A stretch of DNA of 64,000 nt from Parasalinivibrio latis (GCF_036825535.1 NZ_CP098812.1:2542001-2606000), one strand, 5' to 3'; shown: positions 17,826 to 26,890, counted from the stretch's first letter. Notes: generated by a model not told the origin, from the letters alone. Translations and numbers: made by a program.

Positions 17826-18563
17826 ATGATCATTCCAGCACTCGACCTCATTGATGGCCAAGTAGTCCGCCTGTTTCAGGGAGACTATGACCAGGTCACT
17901 GAATATAAGGTAGATGCCGTAGAGCAGTATGCGGTCTACCATAACGCCGGAGCCAACTGGCTCCACCTTGTTGACCTGACCGGAGCCAAGGACACCAACG
18001 CCCGGCAGCTCGATGTTATCAACCGCCTTATCAATTCCACTCCCGCACAAGTGCAGATTGGCGGAGGTGTCCGCACAGAAAAGGATGTTTCTGACTTGCT
18101 GGATGCAGGTGCAGCCCGGGTTGTTGTGGGTTCCACAGCAGTTAAGGATCCGGAAACGGTAAAAGGCTGGATGAAGAAATTCGGGCCGGAGCGTATTGTC
18201 CTGGCCCTGGATATCAACATTGATGCAAACGGCCGCCGCAACGTCGCCGTATCTGGCTGGCAGGAAGATTCCGGAGTCACTATTGAAGCACTGCTGGAAG
18301 ATTTCCTGACTGTTGGACTCAAACATGTATTGTGCACCGACATCTCCCGAGACGGCACCCTCGCTGGTTCAAATGTGGAACTCTATGTCGACCTCTGCCG
18401 TGATTACCCTCAAGTAGATTTCCAGTCATCCGGTGGCATTGGCAGCCTGGCAGACATTGAGGCACTGAAAGGGACTGGTGTTGCAGGCGTAATCGTCGGC
18501 CGGGCCCTGCTGGATGGCAAATTCACCGCTAAGGAGGCATTCGCATGTTGGCAAGAAGGATAA
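17826..18563 (+). CDS. hisA: ProFAR isomerase (phosphoribosylformimino-AICAR-P isomerase)
   Basis: TIM-barrel isomerase of the fourth pathway step. The 245 residues begin MIIPALDLIDGQVVRL with the catalytic Asp8, and include GGGVRTEKDV and the second catalytic Asp in CTDISRDGT, with SSGGIGS near the phosphate site. Its 3' end overlaps hisF by 19 bases. Confidence 0.97.
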   Translation: MIIPALDLIDGQVVRLFQGDYDQVTEYKVDAVEQYAVYHNAGANWLHLVDLTGAKDTNARQLDVINRLINSTPAQVQIGGGVRTEKDVSDLLDAGAARVVVGSTAVKDPETVKGWMKKFGPERIVLALDINIDANGRRNVAVSGWQEDSGVTIEALLEDFLTVGLKHVLCTDISRDGTLAGSNVELYVDLCRDYPQVDFQSSGGIGSLADIEALKGTGVAGVIVGRALLDGKFTAKEAFACWQEG

Positions 18564-19318
18564 TCCCCTGCCTCGATGTTCGTGATGGACAGGTGGTAAA
18601 AGGCGTCCAGTTCCGGAACCATGAAATTATCGGCGATATCGTCCCACTGGCTAAACGCTATGCTGAAGAAGGGGCAGATGAGCTCGTGTTTTATGATATC
18701 ACTGCTTCCAGTGATGGCAGGGTGGTCGATAAAAGCTGGGTTCAACGCGTAGCTGAAGTTATCGACATCCCGTTTTGTGTTGCAGGTGGAATCAAAACTG
18801 CCGCAGATGCCCAGCGCATTCTGGAATTCGGCGCAGACAAAATATCCATTAACTCGCCTGCCCTCGCCAACCCAGCCCTTATTACCGATCTGGCTGAGCG
18901 ATTCGGCGTACAGTGTATTGTTGTCGGTATCGACTCCTACTACGACAAAGAGACCGGCAAATACCAGGTTTACCAATTCACCGGTGATGAAACCCGTACC
19001 AAAGCGACACGTTGGGAAACAGTAGACTGGGTCAAGGAAGTACAAACCCGCGGGGCGGGCGAAATCGTCCTGAACATGATGAATCAGGATGGTGTCCGAA
19101 ACGGCTACGACTTAGACCAACTCAACATGGTGCGTGCCGAATGCCGGGTGCCATTGATAGCGTCCGGCGGTGCCGGGGAGATGGTTCACTTTGCCGATGC
19201 ATTCCAGCAAGCCAATGTAGACGGGGCTCTCGCAGCGTCCGTCTTCCACAAGCAAATCATCAATATTGGCGCGCTTAAACAGTACCTTAAAGAACAGAAT
19301 GTGGAGATCCGCTTATGA
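18545..19318 (+). CDS. hisF: Imidazole glycerol phosphate synthase, cyclase subunit
   Basis: Uses HisH-derived ammonia to make imidazole glycerol phosphate and AICAR, linking histidine and purine synthesis. The 257-residue TIM barrel has Asp11 in IPCLDVRDG, a second catalytic Asp in VVGIDSYY and ASGGAGEM at the phosphate site. It overlaps hisA at the start and hisI by four bases at the end. Confidence 0.97.
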   Translation: MLARRIIPCLDVRDGQVVKGVQFRNHEIIGDIVPLAKRYAEEGADELVFYDITASSDGRVVDKSWVQRVAEVIDIPFCVAGGIKTAADAQRILEFGADKISINSPALANPALITDLAERFGVQCIVVGIDSYYDKETGKYQVYQFTGDETRTKATRWETVDWVKEVQTRGAGEIVLNMMNQDGVRNGYDLDQLNMVRAECRVPLIASGGAGEMVHFADAFQQANVDGALAASVFHKQIINIGALKQYLKEQNVEIRL

Positions 19319-19935
19319 GCCTGGCAGAACGTATTGATTGGGAAAAAACAGGCGGACTCGTGCCTGCGGTAGTTCAGGACAACAGCAGCGGCCAGGTGCT
19401 TATGCTCGGCTACATGAACCAGGATGCGCTGGCAAAGACACTGGAAACCGAACAGGTCACTTTCTATTCACGCACTAAAGGCCGACTGTGGACAAAGGGG
19501 GAGACATCCGGCAATGTCCTGCAACTTAGCAATATCGCGCTCGACTGCGACAATGACACCCTTCTTGTCAAAGCTAACCCCATTGGCCCAACCTGTCACA
19601 CTGGCACCACCACCTGTTTTGATGCCGACGCGCAACCAGAGGCATCACTGGTGTTTCTTCATCAATTGGAACAACTGCTGGCAAGCCGAAAAACAGCCGA
19701 CCCAGACAGCTCTTACACTGCCCGGCTTTACGCGAAAGGCACTAAGCGCATCGCGCAGAAGGTTGGTGAAGAAGGCGTCGAAGTTGCGCTCGCAGCGACA
19801 GCGGGCGACAAGGAGGAGGTAATCAGCGAATCTGCCGATCTGATGTACCACTTGCTGGTCCTGCTTCAGGATCAGGGTCTGTCCCTGAACGATGTAATTG
19901 GGAAGCTGAAAGAGCGGCATACGCCGAAAGAATAG
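19315..19935 (+). CDS. hisI: Bifunctional phosphoribosyl-AMP cyclohydrolase / phosphoribosyl-ATP pyrophosphatase
   Basis: Fused HisIE covering steps two and three. The 206 residues carry the cyclohydrolase half (DCDNDTLLVKANPIGPTCHTGTTTCF with metal-binding Asp and Cys residues) and, after about residue 115, the pyrophosphatase half with KVGEEGVEVALAA and ESADLMYHLLVLL. Last gene of the operon, followed by a shared bidirectional terminator. Confidence 0.97.
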   Translation: MSLAERIDWEKTGGLVPAVVQDNSSGQVLMLGYMNQDALAKTLETEQVTFYSRTKGRLWTKGETSGNVLQLSNIALDCDNDTLLVKANPIGPTCHTGTTTCFDADAQPEASLVFLHQLEQLLASRKTADPDSSYTARLYAKGTKRIAQKVGEEGVEVALAATAGDKEEVISESADLMYHLLVLLQDQGLSLNDVIGKLKERHTPKE

Positions 19936-20021
19936 TTAGAAATCGAGTGGCAAGTTATGAGTGGTGGGAAAACCAACGTACTGAATCTTCCCGGCACTTA
20001 AACTCACATCTCGCGGCTAAT

Positions 20022-20052
20022 AAAAGCCGAAGTTCAAGACTTCGGCTTTTTC
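20022..20052. terminator. Bidirectional terminator between hisI and tdk
   Basis: An 11-base perfect stem AAAAGCCGAAG/CTTCGGCTTTT with a 7-base loop, with A-run and T-run on either side, serves both converging units. Confidence 0.9.
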
Positions 20053-20075
20053 ACTTATCGCAAACCGTCCCGGTT

Positions 20076-20654
20076 TTACTTTCCAAGCGCTTCCTTGTAG
20101 TGGGTCCGGCAAACAGATACATACCTGTCATTCCCGCCGATAACGACCTGGTCCCCATCAGCAATTGCGTTACCGTGTTCATCAGTACGGATAACCATAT
20201 TGGCCTTACGTCCACAGTGGCAGATGGTTTTTAATTCAATGAGCTTATCAGCCCACGCAAGCAGATATCTGGAGCCAGGGAAAAGTTCCCCGAGGAAATC
20301 AGTACGAAGTCCGTAGCACAACACAGGGACATTCAGTTTATCTACTACTTCACTCAGTTGGTAAACCTGTTCCTTATTAAGGAACTGGCACTCGTCAACC
20401 ATTACGCAATGCGCTTTTTCACTCTTGTGCAACTCAGAAATTTGGACAAATAGATCGGATTCCGGCGTAAACAGATGAGCCTCTGCAGACAGGCCAATTC
20501 GGGAACTGACCTTTCCTTTGCCGTAACGGTCATCAATCGCAGCGGTAAAAATCAACGGCTTCATTCCACGCTCTTCGTAGTTAAAAGCCGATTGGAGCAA
20601 GGTAGTGGACTTACCTGCATTCATCGCAGAGTAATAAAAGTACAGCTGGGCCAT
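20076..20654 (-). CDS. tdk: Thymidine kinase
   Basis: Salvage kinase phosphorylating thymidine with ATP. The 192-residue type II enzyme has a P-loop (SAMNAGKST, residues 9-17), the VDECQFL motif with the catalytic Glu, and the zinc lasso cysteines (CHCGRKA and a late CRTHY). It converges with the histidine operon on a shared terminator. Confidence 0.97.
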   Translation of the reverse strand: MAQLYFYYSAMNAGKSTTLLQSAFNYEERGMKPLIFTAAIDDRYGKGKVSSRIGLSAEAHLFTPESDLFVQISELHKSEKAHCVMVDECQFLNKEQVYQLSEVVDKLNVPVLCYGLRTDFLGELFPGSRYLLAWADKLIELKTICHCGRKANMVIRTDEHGNAIADGDQVVIGGNDRYVSVCRTHYKEALGK

Positions 20655-20718
20655 CTGGCACCCCTTTTAGAAATAACTGTCCAGAATCCTACAAAAAACG
20701 GAAGGGAATTCAAGAAAG

Positions 20719-20745
20719 AAAATGCCCCGTACGGAGACGGGGCAC
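20719..20745 (-). terminator. Terminator of the NhaC-family gene
   Basis: On the minus strand GCCCCGTC and ACGGGGC pair and are followed by ATTTTCTTTC, about 30 bases past the stop codon. It sits before tdk, so the two genes are probably separate transcripts. Confidence 0.75.
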
Positions 20746-20773
20746 AGGAAACATTTTGTTTTTATGCAGTTAA

Positions 20774-22363
20774 TCAGGCTCGTTGGATCTGCTTGTTTGG
20801 ACGGCGAGACAGCCACATGAAACTCAGGATCACAACAATAAACATGACAAACGCTGCCATGAAGCCAATCAGCAACGATTCTGTCAAACCGATTACCAGA
20901 TAACCCACCGCGGAAATCACTGCACCGGCGAGTGCGTATGGCAACTGCGTAGACACGTGGTCAATGTGGCTGCAACGCGCACCGGTAGAAGACAGGATAG
21001 TTGTGTCCGATATCGGGGAACAGTGGTCGCCAAATACAGCGCCAGCAAGTACTGCTCCCAACATTGGAAGAATCAACGCAATTTCTGTTGCTGCCGCCAT
21101 ATCACCGGCGATTGGCAACATAATACCGAACGTGCCCCAGGATGTGCCGGTAGAAAACGCCATGACTGCCGAAATAGTAAAGAGGATCGCCGGCAGGTAG
21201 TGTGGGTTCACATCCGCAGCCTGCGCCATGTGCGAGAGGTACTGGCCAGTCTTCATATCACCGATGATGCCGCCAATAGTCCATGCAAACAACAGGATGA
21301 GAATAGCACCAAACATGGACTTGGCACCGATCCATAAGGTATTTGAAATATCTGTGGCAGGAAGGCGCTGGCGAAAAACCGTATAAAGCGCAGACGCAAG
21401 GCCAATCAGGCCACCATAACAAAGGGAGGTACCTACAACGGTATTTTCAAATGCCCCTAGTAGGTCAAAAGGTTTGCCTGCCTCAGCAAGGGATTGGTAG
21501 CCGGTAAACAACATGGCACCAATAGTCGCTACCACCAGGACAACGATTGGCATAATCAGGTCAGATACCCGACCGTGCTCGCTTTCATTGATCTCTAGTT
21601 CATCTTCCAAAGACGGGGTCATAGCGTCTTTTTCATCAGCACAATGTGCAGCTTGCATTTCATGGCGGCGCATCGGGCCGATATCCATCTGGAACCATGC
21701 AACAGCAAAAACAAGAAGCAGGGCAAAGATTGCATACAGGTTCATTGGAACCAGCGTCATGAACGCACCTAGCGGTGTATATTCAGTAATGCCATGGGAA
21801 ACCAGAATTCCACTGATCACAGTAATAATATATGCACCCCAGCTTGATGCCGGCATGATGACACACATTGGAGCCGCAGTAGAATCAAGAATATAAGCCA
21901 GCTTGGCACGTGAGATATGGAAGCGGTCGGTTACAGGGCGCGATATGGATCCGACTGCCAGGCTGTTAAAATAGTCATCGACGAAAATGAACACACCCAG
22001 GAATGCTGCCAGTAATTTTGCACCACGCTTAGTGCGAATGTGCTTTTGTGCCCACTCAGCAAATGCAGCCGTACCGCCAGAAAGCGTCAACAGTGCCGTC
22101 GTCATTCCCAACAGAACCAGAAACGCAAGGATACTCATATTTCCAGCATTAATACCGCCCTCTTCCCAGAAAAGGCCACTTACAGCGGTAAATATATAGT
22201 CTGCCGTATTACCCAGAGAGAAATCATTGAGTAAGATGGCGCCCAGCAATATACCAAGGCCTAAAGAAAGCAGCACCCGGCGGCTAATAATAGCCATCCC
22301 CAATGCAACGATGGGCGGTAGCAACGACACCGCGGACTGTGAAAAATCAGCTAACATGCTCAT
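20774..22363 (-). CDS. NhaC-family transporter, predicted lysine carrier (LysW-like)
   Basis: A 529-residue inner-membrane protein with about a dozen hydrophobic segments and NhaC-family motifs (VFIFVDDYFNSLAVGS, FSTGTSWGTFGIMLPIA, FGDHCSPISDTTILSSTGA). The family is usually annotated as sodium/proton antiporter. Here the leader is a lysine riboswitch, and comparative work on the lysine regulon has proposed such NhaC-type proteins as lysine transporters. I therefore infer lysine uptake regulated by lysine. A second ATG lies two codons downstream. Confidence 0.9.
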   Translation of the reverse strand: MSMLADFSQSAVSLLPPIVALGMAIISRRVLLSLGLGILLGAILLNDFSLGNTADYIFTAVSGLFWEEGGINAGNMSILAFLVLLGMTTALLTLSGGTAAFAEWAQKHIRTKRGAKLLAAFLGVFIFVDDYFNSLAVGSISRPVTDRFHISRAKLAYILDSTAAPMCVIMPASSWGAYIITVISGILVSHGITEYTPLGAFMTLVPMNLYAIFALLLVFAVAWFQMDIGPMRRHEMQAAHCADEKDAMTPSLEDELEINESEHGRVSDLIMPIVVLVVATIGAMLFTGYQSLAEAGKPFDLLGAFENTVVGTSLCYGGLIGLASALYTVFRQRLPATDISNTLWIGAKSMFGAILILLFAWTIGGIIGDMKTGQYLSHMAQAADVNPHYLPAILFTISAVMAFSTGTSWGTFGIMLPIAGDMAAATEIALILPMLGAVLAGAVFGDHCSPISDTTILSSTGARCSHIDHVSTQLPYALAGAVISAVGYLVIGLTESLLIGFMAAFVMFIVVILSFMWLSRRPNKQIQRA

Positions 22364-22397
22364 GATCTCGATTTCAACCCTATCTAGGTTGGAGATC
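22364..22397 (-). promoter_or_regulatory. Hairpin sequestering the ribosome site of the NhaC-family gene
   Basis: On the transcript GAUCUC (22397-22392) pairs with GAGAUC (22369-22364) directly before the AUG, reinforced by an inner CAACC/GGUUG stem. The only purine-rich ribosome-binding stretch lies inside. A preceding CUGCAGUAG can instead pair with CUACUGUAG at the 3' edge of the riboswitch, giving a plausible on/off switch. Confidence 0.6.
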
Positions 22398-22444
22398 TAC
22401 TGCAGAACCGGAAGGTGGAAATTGGGCAAGCGGAAAAGCTAGAC

Positions 22445-22635
22445 CTATCCCTACAGTAGCGCTCCATAGTGTAATAAACAGATACTATGGCAGTGTTGGC
22501 CCTATTAGGGACAACCCCAGCTGAACCGCCTGATTAGCTGCATTCAACTTCGGCGCCAGTTCCTTTCACAAGTCGTCTTCGGAATCACCCTACAACCTGC
22601 TACTGATAAATGGCGCAACCTCTACATCGCGAAGG
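22445..22635 (-). ncRNA. Lysine riboswitch (L-box)
   Basis: Read on the minus strand, the leader contains conserved lysine-aptamer blocks in the correct order: UAGAGGUUGCGC, AGUAGCAGG, UGAAAGGAAC, GGCGCCGAAGU, GGGUUGUCCC...GGGCCAACACUG and UGGAGCGCUACUG. The inner CAUAGU/ACUAUG helix is present. It starts about 8 bases after a good promoter and ends about 80 bases before the start codon. The assignment rests on motif order compared with known lysC leaders. Confidence 0.88.
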
Positions 22636-22642
22636 TGAGTTC

Positions 22643-22670
22643 ATTCTACGTAACAAAAACAACTTTGCAA
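22643..22670 (-). promoter_or_regulatory. Promoter of the riboswitch-controlled gene
   Basis: On the minus strand TTGCAA (22670-22665), a 16-base spacer and TAGAAT (22648-22643) sit so that transcription would begin at the 5' edge of the lysine aptamer. Confidence 0.6.
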
Positions 22671-23039
22671 CGTGAAAGTCCGAAAAAAGGTTGATCTATA
22701 GACAATCAGTCTACATAAGCCACAAATCATCAGCAGAATTAATACCAGCACTTCAGAGTTCATCTTTATCTGGAACCGAGCGACGTATTTAGTAATTGAA
22801 CGTAGCCGAATATAAGAAAGGGATCTGTAAGTTTGTTGCAACAAAAAACAGAATAGATAATACAGGACTGCCTCAATACCCATACAATATATATTGATGA
22901 ATATTTATTGGCTGCTGAGAAATGTTTTTAAACCCAGATTAAATTATTTACATAAATTTAGCGTTTAGATATTGCCTATAAAATTAAGTCTGCTAATATT
23001 CAACTCATATTAATACCATTTGAAAGTAACAGGATAAAG
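22671..23039. other. AT-rich intergenic region upstream of hns
   Basis: No gene supported. An 80-codon minus-strand ORF (22641-22883) runs through the riboswitch promoter and has no recognisable product. The last 120 bases are very AT-rich, as expected for an hns promoter region. Confidence 0.6.
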
Positions 23040-23441
23040 ATGATGTCTGACGCCCTGAAAGTATTGCTGAACATTCGTAGCCTTCGTGCTGCTGCTCGTG
23101 AACTGGATCTGGAACAACTTCAAGAAGCTCTGCAGAAACTGCAAACTGTAGTTAGTGAGCGTGAAGAAGAAGAATCAGAGAAACAAGCTGAAGAACAAGC
23201 ACGTCTTGAGAAGCTGGAAAAATATCGTGAAATGCTGGTAAGTGACGGTATTGATCCTGAAGAACTGATGGCTGCTCTGGGTGGTGCTAAGCCAAAAGCT
23301 AAGCGCGCTGCTCGCCCTGCTAAATACAAGTACATTGACCTCGACGGTAAAGAAAAGACTTGGACTGGTCAGGGTCGTATGCCAAAAGCAATCGCACAAG
23401 CTGTTGAAAACGGCCAGTCAGTTGATGACTTCCTGCTGTAA
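23040..23441 (+). CDS. hns: H-NS family nucleoid-associated protein
   Basis: DNA-binding and silencing protein for AT-rich DNA. The 133-residue product has an N-terminal coiled-coil oligomerisation region (about 1-65, LLNIRSLRAAARELDLEQLQEAL) and a C-terminal DNA-binding domain with YKYIDLDGKEKTWTGQGRMPKAI. This TWTGQGR loop is the H-NS AT-hook-like motif; the sequence resembles Vibrio VicH. The start may be the first or second of two adjacent ATGs. Confidence 0.96.
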   Translation: MMSDALKVLLNIRSLRAAARELDLEQLQEALQKLQTVVSEREEEESEKQAEEQARLEKLEKYREMLVSDGIDPEELMAALGGAKPKAKRAARPAKYKYIDLDGKEKTWTGQGRMPKAIAQAVENGQSVDDFLL

Positions 23442-23455
23442 TTAACACCTTGCAT

Positions 23456-23483
23456 AAAAAAGCCTCATCATGAGGCTTTTTTT
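23456..23483. terminator. Bidirectional terminator between hns and the transglycosylase
   Basis: Perfect stem AAAAAAGCCTCA/TGAGGCTTTTTT with a 3-base loop between the two converging genes. Confidence 0.92.
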
Positions 23484-23498
23484 ATGTCTTTGATTTTG

Positions 23499-24470
23499 TT
23501 ATTTCAGTTTATCTGCAAGGTGACTGACCGCCAACGCAAAGTAGTGAGAGCGGTTCCAACGCATTAGCACTTGGTAGTTATTGTAAACTAAATAGCTCCG
23601 TCCTTTTCCATCATCTGGTTGAATTAGCCAAGCCTGAATATCCACATCTGGTAATGCACGATTCCCTAAACGACGAACCCCCAATGCTTCCCATTCTTTC
23701 AATGACTTTGCTTTATTTTTATCCAATCCAGTCAACGTGTTATTGATAGGCTTGATCAACTTAACCTGACGGCCCCATGTATAGGTATCGTCCCAACCAA
23801 AGCTTTTCAGATAATTGGCGGCGGAAGCAAACACATCAGATTCTGTACCCCAAATATCCTTAATCCCATCACCGTTTCCGTCAGCAGCATAATTTAAGTA
23901 CGAGCTGGGCATAAACTGACATTGCCCCATTGCTCCTGCCCAAGAGCCTTTCATTTTTTCAGGCGTAATATGCCCTTGCTCAAGAATAGTCAATGCAGAG
24001 AAAACTTCATTTCGGAAAAAGGCTTCACGACGCCCTTCATAGGCTAGCGTAGTAAGGGCTTCGACGACATTGTAACGCCCCATCAACCGGCCGAAATTAC
24101 TTTCAATACCCCACAGAGCAACTATAAAGCGTGGTTGAACACCATATAAATCGCCGATACGTTTAAGTTCGGTATAGTGTTTTTCATACATTGACTGAGC
24201 ACGCTTAACTTTCCACGCAGGTAGTGCCTTGACTAAATAATCATCAAGTGTGAGACGTTTTTCAGGTTGGTTTTTATCAGCAACAACGGCTTTCTTATGA
24301 TATTCGACGTCTGCAAAAGCACTATTGAGAATTCTTTCACTTATGCCTTTTTCTTGCGCCTCTTTTCTAATTCCTGAAACATATTCGTCAAAGGAACTCC
24401 CTGCATATGTAAAACTGGAAGATGCCATGCCAACCAGAAACACTAAATACCCAAAACGTTTACATTTCAT
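23499..24470 (-). CDS. Lytic murein transglycosylase (MltB/SltB family)
   Basis: Cleaves peptidoglycan glycan strands with 1,6-anhydro ring formation. From the ATG at 24470 the protein has about 323 residues with a signal peptide (MKCKRFGYLVFLVGMASSSFTYA), the catalytic Glu in LWGIESNFGR, GAMGQCQFMPSSYLNYA and the C-terminal VLMRWNRSHYFALAVSHLAD. The hydrophobic stretch lacks a clear lipobox cysteine, so it is probably soluble periplasmic. An upstream ATG at 24539 would add 23 residues and spoil the signal peptide; AAGGAG precedes the chosen start. Confidence 0.92.
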   Translation of the reverse strand: MKCKRFGYLVFLVGMASSSFTYAGSSFDEYVSGIRKEAQEKGISERILNSAFADVEYHKKAVVADKNQPEKRLTLDDYLVKALPAWKVKRAQSMYEKHYTELKRIGDLYGVQPRFIVALWGIESNFGRLMGRYNVVEALTTLAYEGRREAFFRNEVFSALTILEQGHITPEKMKGSWAGAMGQCQFMPSSYLNYAADGNGDGIKDIWGTESDVFASAANYLKSFGWDDTYTWGRQVKLIKPINNTLTGLDKNKAKSLKEWEALGVRRLGNRALPDVDIQAWLIQPDDGKGRSYLVYNNYQVLMRWNRSHYFALAVSHLADKLK

Positions 24471-24558
24471 CGGGGGATTAAAACTCCTTGTTGAGCGACA
24501 TGAATGGCAACAATTGTTGATATTTAGAAACACTGCCATTCATAAAATATGCAATCTA

Positions 24559-24837
24559 TCAATAAAGCTTGGTATTTTTATCCCTTATGTTTGCCAATCC
24601 AGCATCAGGCGGTGGTGGCAACTGCAGGAAATAACCATCTTGCTCTAAACTGGCCTTCACCTTTTCAATATCGACAATCGCCAGCTTTTCCCTTTTCGCT
24701 AAATTCACAAGCAGTGCAAATTGAGGTTTACCAAAAGTGGTCAATAAAGCATCAGGAACATCTGAAAAATCATCTCGGTTACGAATGTAGAGATACATCC
24801 CATCTTTTTTGGGGCTGCGATAAACTGCACAAAACAT
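24559..24837 (-). CDS. ycgL: YcgL domain protein
   Basis: A 92-residue protein of the YcgL family, whose biochemical role is unknown. It begins MFCAVYRSPKKDGMYLYI and has the conserved DVPDALLTTFGKPQ and GYFLQLPPPPD segments seen in E. coli YcgL. It is divergent from minC, the same neighbourhood as in other gamma-proteobacteria. Confidence 0.93.
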   Translation of the reverse strand: MFCAVYRSPKKDGMYLYIRNRDDFSDVPDALLTTFGKPQFALLVNLAKREKLAIVDIEKVKASLEQDGYFLQLPPPPDAGLANIRDKNTKLY

Positions 24838-25062
24838 TGCTCTTCAACACCTCTTAATATCCATTTCAAGGGACAACAAATATACTCATTTGTTCATGGA
24901 AACATGCCCGAACTATGACATATTTTCCATGTTCAAATTTATGAGGTCAGAAAACCATCATAAGTTGCCTGATCGCTTGCCCCTTCCGGTTTCAGAATAT
25001 ACCATGCCATATTCAGTGTGCTAACGTTTTCAGGGTCGTTTTTTCCCTTCTGGATCTCCATC

Positions 25063-25725
25063 ATGACAAAAACCGCCGAACTCAAAGGCAGTAGTTTTAC
25101 CCTCTCCGTTTTACGATTGCATAATGCGGATCTCGATGTACTTGGAACAACATTAGCGGATAAAGTCCTAAAAGCCCCTTCTTTTTTTAAGCACGCTCCC
25201 GTTGTAGTCGATATTTCAGATGTGTCTGAGTCATTGGACTTTGCAGAACTGAAAACCTGCATTAATTCTAATGGCATGGTTATTGTCGGTATCACAGGAT
25301 GTAAAGATGACACTCAACGCCAGAAAGCGTTAGCCGAAGGTTTGGCGATCATGAATGCTGCAAAAAGTGCGGCACCTTCAACCCCTCAGAATCTTCCTGC
25401 AATGGTGGTGCGTAATCCTGTCCGCTCTGGCCAGCAAATTTACGCTAAAAACCGGGACCTTGTGATCCTGAACCATGTCAGCGCGGGTGCCGAGGTTATC
25501 TCTGACGGCAGTATCCACATATATGGTGTACTGCGTGGCCGTGCGATCGCCGGAGCCAATGGTCAGACTGAAGCACAGATTATTTGCCAGGATATTGAAG
25601 CCGAATTGGTCTCAATCTCCGGGCAATATTGGTTAAGTGATAATATTCCCAGCGAGTTTGTACGTAAGCCAGTTATCGTGTCATTGGAAGAAGACACGTT
25701 ACGTATCAGTCATCTCGCGTTGTAG
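25063..25725 (+). CDS. minC: Septum site-determining protein MinC
   Basis: Inhibits FtsZ polymerisation away from midcell, in partnership with MinD. The 220-residue protein has the N-terminal FtsZ-inhibiting domain and a C-terminal beta-helical domain (VLRGRAIAGANG, AELVSISGQYWL). I choose the ATG at 25063, giving the family N-terminus MTKTAELKGSSFTLSVL, over a GTG 45 bases upstream. First gene of minCDE. Confidence 0.96.
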   Translation: MTKTAELKGSSFTLSVLRLHNADLDVLGTTLADKVLKAPSFFKHAPVVVDISDVSESLDFAELKTCINSNGMVIVGITGCKDDTQRQKALAEGLAIMNAAKSAAPSTPQNLPAMVVRNPVRSGQQIYAKNRDLVILNHVSAGAEVISDGSIHIYGVLRGRAIAGANGQTEAQIICQDIEAELVSISGQYWLSDNIPSEFVRKPVIVSLEEDTLRISHLAL

Positions 25726-25747
25726 AACGTGAAATAAGGAAACATAC

Positions 25748-26560
25748 ATGGCACGAATTATCGTTGTAACCTCTGGTAAAGGTGGCGTCGGTAAAACCAC
25801 AACCAGTGCAGCCATCGCAACTGGCCTTGCACTGACCGGCAGCAAAGTTGCCGTTATCGATTTTGACATTGGCTTACGTAACCTCGATTTAATCATGGGC
25901 TGCGAACGCAGGGTCGTCTATGACTTCGTCAATGTAATCCAGGGCGAAGCAAACCTGCATCAGGCACTTATCAAGGACAAGCGAGTCGAAAACCTCTTTA
26001 TTCTTCCTGCCTCTCAGACACGTGATAAAGATGCCCTGACCAAAGAAGGTGTAGGCCGGGTGCTGGATGAACTTAAGGCGATGGAATTCGATTTCATTAT
26101 CTGCGACTCGCCAGCCGGCATCGAGACCGGTGCACTCATGGCACTGTATTATGCCGATGAAGCAATCATCACCACTAACCCTGAAGTCTCTTCAGTTCGC
26201 GACTCTGACCGCATCCTTGGTATCCTGGATTCAAAGTCACTACGTGCAGAAAATGGCCTGCCAGCTGTAAAACAGCACTTGTTGCTGACCCGCTACAATC
26301 CAAGCCGGGTTACAAATGGGGATATGCTGAACGTAACTGATGTAGAAGAGATTTTGCGTATTTCCCTGTTGGGGGTCATTCCGGAAAGCCAGTCTGTGCT
26401 GAATGCCTCAAACAAAGGGGAGCCGGTTATCCTGGACAAAGAGTCTGACGCCGGTCAGGCATATGCGGATGCAGTAGCCCGCTTGTTGGGTGAAGACCGC
26501 CCGTTCCGCTTCCTGGAGGAAGAGAAGAAAGGATTCTTTAAACGCTTGTTCGGAGGATAA
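25748..26560 (+). CDS. minD: Septum site-determining ATPase MinD
   Basis: Membrane-associated ATPase that recruits MinC and oscillates with MinE. The 270 residues have a deviant Walker A (GKGGVGKTT, residues 10-18), FDIGLRNLDL, a Walker B-like FIICDSPAGIE and a C-terminal amphipathic membrane-targeting helix (EEKKGFFKRLFGG). One base separates its stop from minE. Confidence 0.98.
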   Translation: MARIIVVTSGKGGVGKTTTSAAIATGLALTGSKVAVIDFDIGLRNLDLIMGCERRVVYDFVNVIQGEANLHQALIKDKRVENLFILPASQTRDKDALTKEGVGRVLDELKAMEFDFIICDSPAGIETGALMALYYADEAIITTNPEVSSVRDSDRILGILDSKSLRAENGLPAVKQHLLLTRYNPSRVTNGDMLNVTDVEEILRISLLGVIPESQSVLNASNKGEPVILDKESDAGQAYADAVARLLGEDRPFRFLEEEKKGFFKRLFGG

Positions 26561-26561
26561 A

Positions 26562-26822
26562 ATGGCACTCTTAGAGTTTTTTAAAACTAAGAAAAAGACA
26601 TCAGCCAACATTGCGAAGGAGCGCCTGCAAATCATCGTTGCAGAGCGTCGCCAGAAGGACAGCCCGGAACCTTCCTACCTGCCACAAATGAAGCAGGATA
26701 TTCTGGACGTAATCCGTAAGTATGTTGAAATCGGGCCGGAGCAGGTCTCGGTAACGCTTGAACAACGTGATGATGACCTTTCGGTGCTCGAACTGAATGT
26801 CACCCTGCCAGAAGACAAATAA
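26562..26822 (+). CDS. minE: Cell division topological specificity factor MinE
   Basis: Drives MinD release and pole-to-pole oscillation. The 86-residue protein has the anti-MinCD helix region (KTSANIAKERLQIIVAERR) and the C-terminal dimerisation domain. The ATG at 26562 is the family start; an ORF start at 26490 inside minD is rejected. Followed by a strong bidirectional terminator shared with rnd. Confidence 0.97.
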   Translation: MALLEFFKTKKKTSANIAKERLQIIVAERRQKDSPEPSYLPQMKQDILDVIRKYVEIGPEQVSVTLEQRDDDLSVLELNVTLPEDK

Positions 26823-26837
26823 TATCCTGTAGATATT

Positions 26838-26874
26838 AAAAAGCCCCAGGCAGCATGGCTGCCTGGGGCTTTTT
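26838..26874. terminator. Bidirectional terminator between minE and rnd
   Basis: AAAAAGCCCCAGGCAGC pairs with GCTGCCTGGGGCTTTTT around a short loop: a 17-base stem with A/T runs on both sides. Confidence 0.95.
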
Positions 26875-26890
26875 ATATGTGATGCGTCTG

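Noticed and set aside
20783..21337. 184-codon plus-strand ORF
   Set aside because: Lies wholly antisense to the NhaC-family gene and shows no recognisable protein features.
22641..22883. 80-codon minus-strand ORF upstream of the lysine riboswitch
   Set aside because: Overlaps the riboswitch promoter, lacks a ribosome site and resembles no protein.
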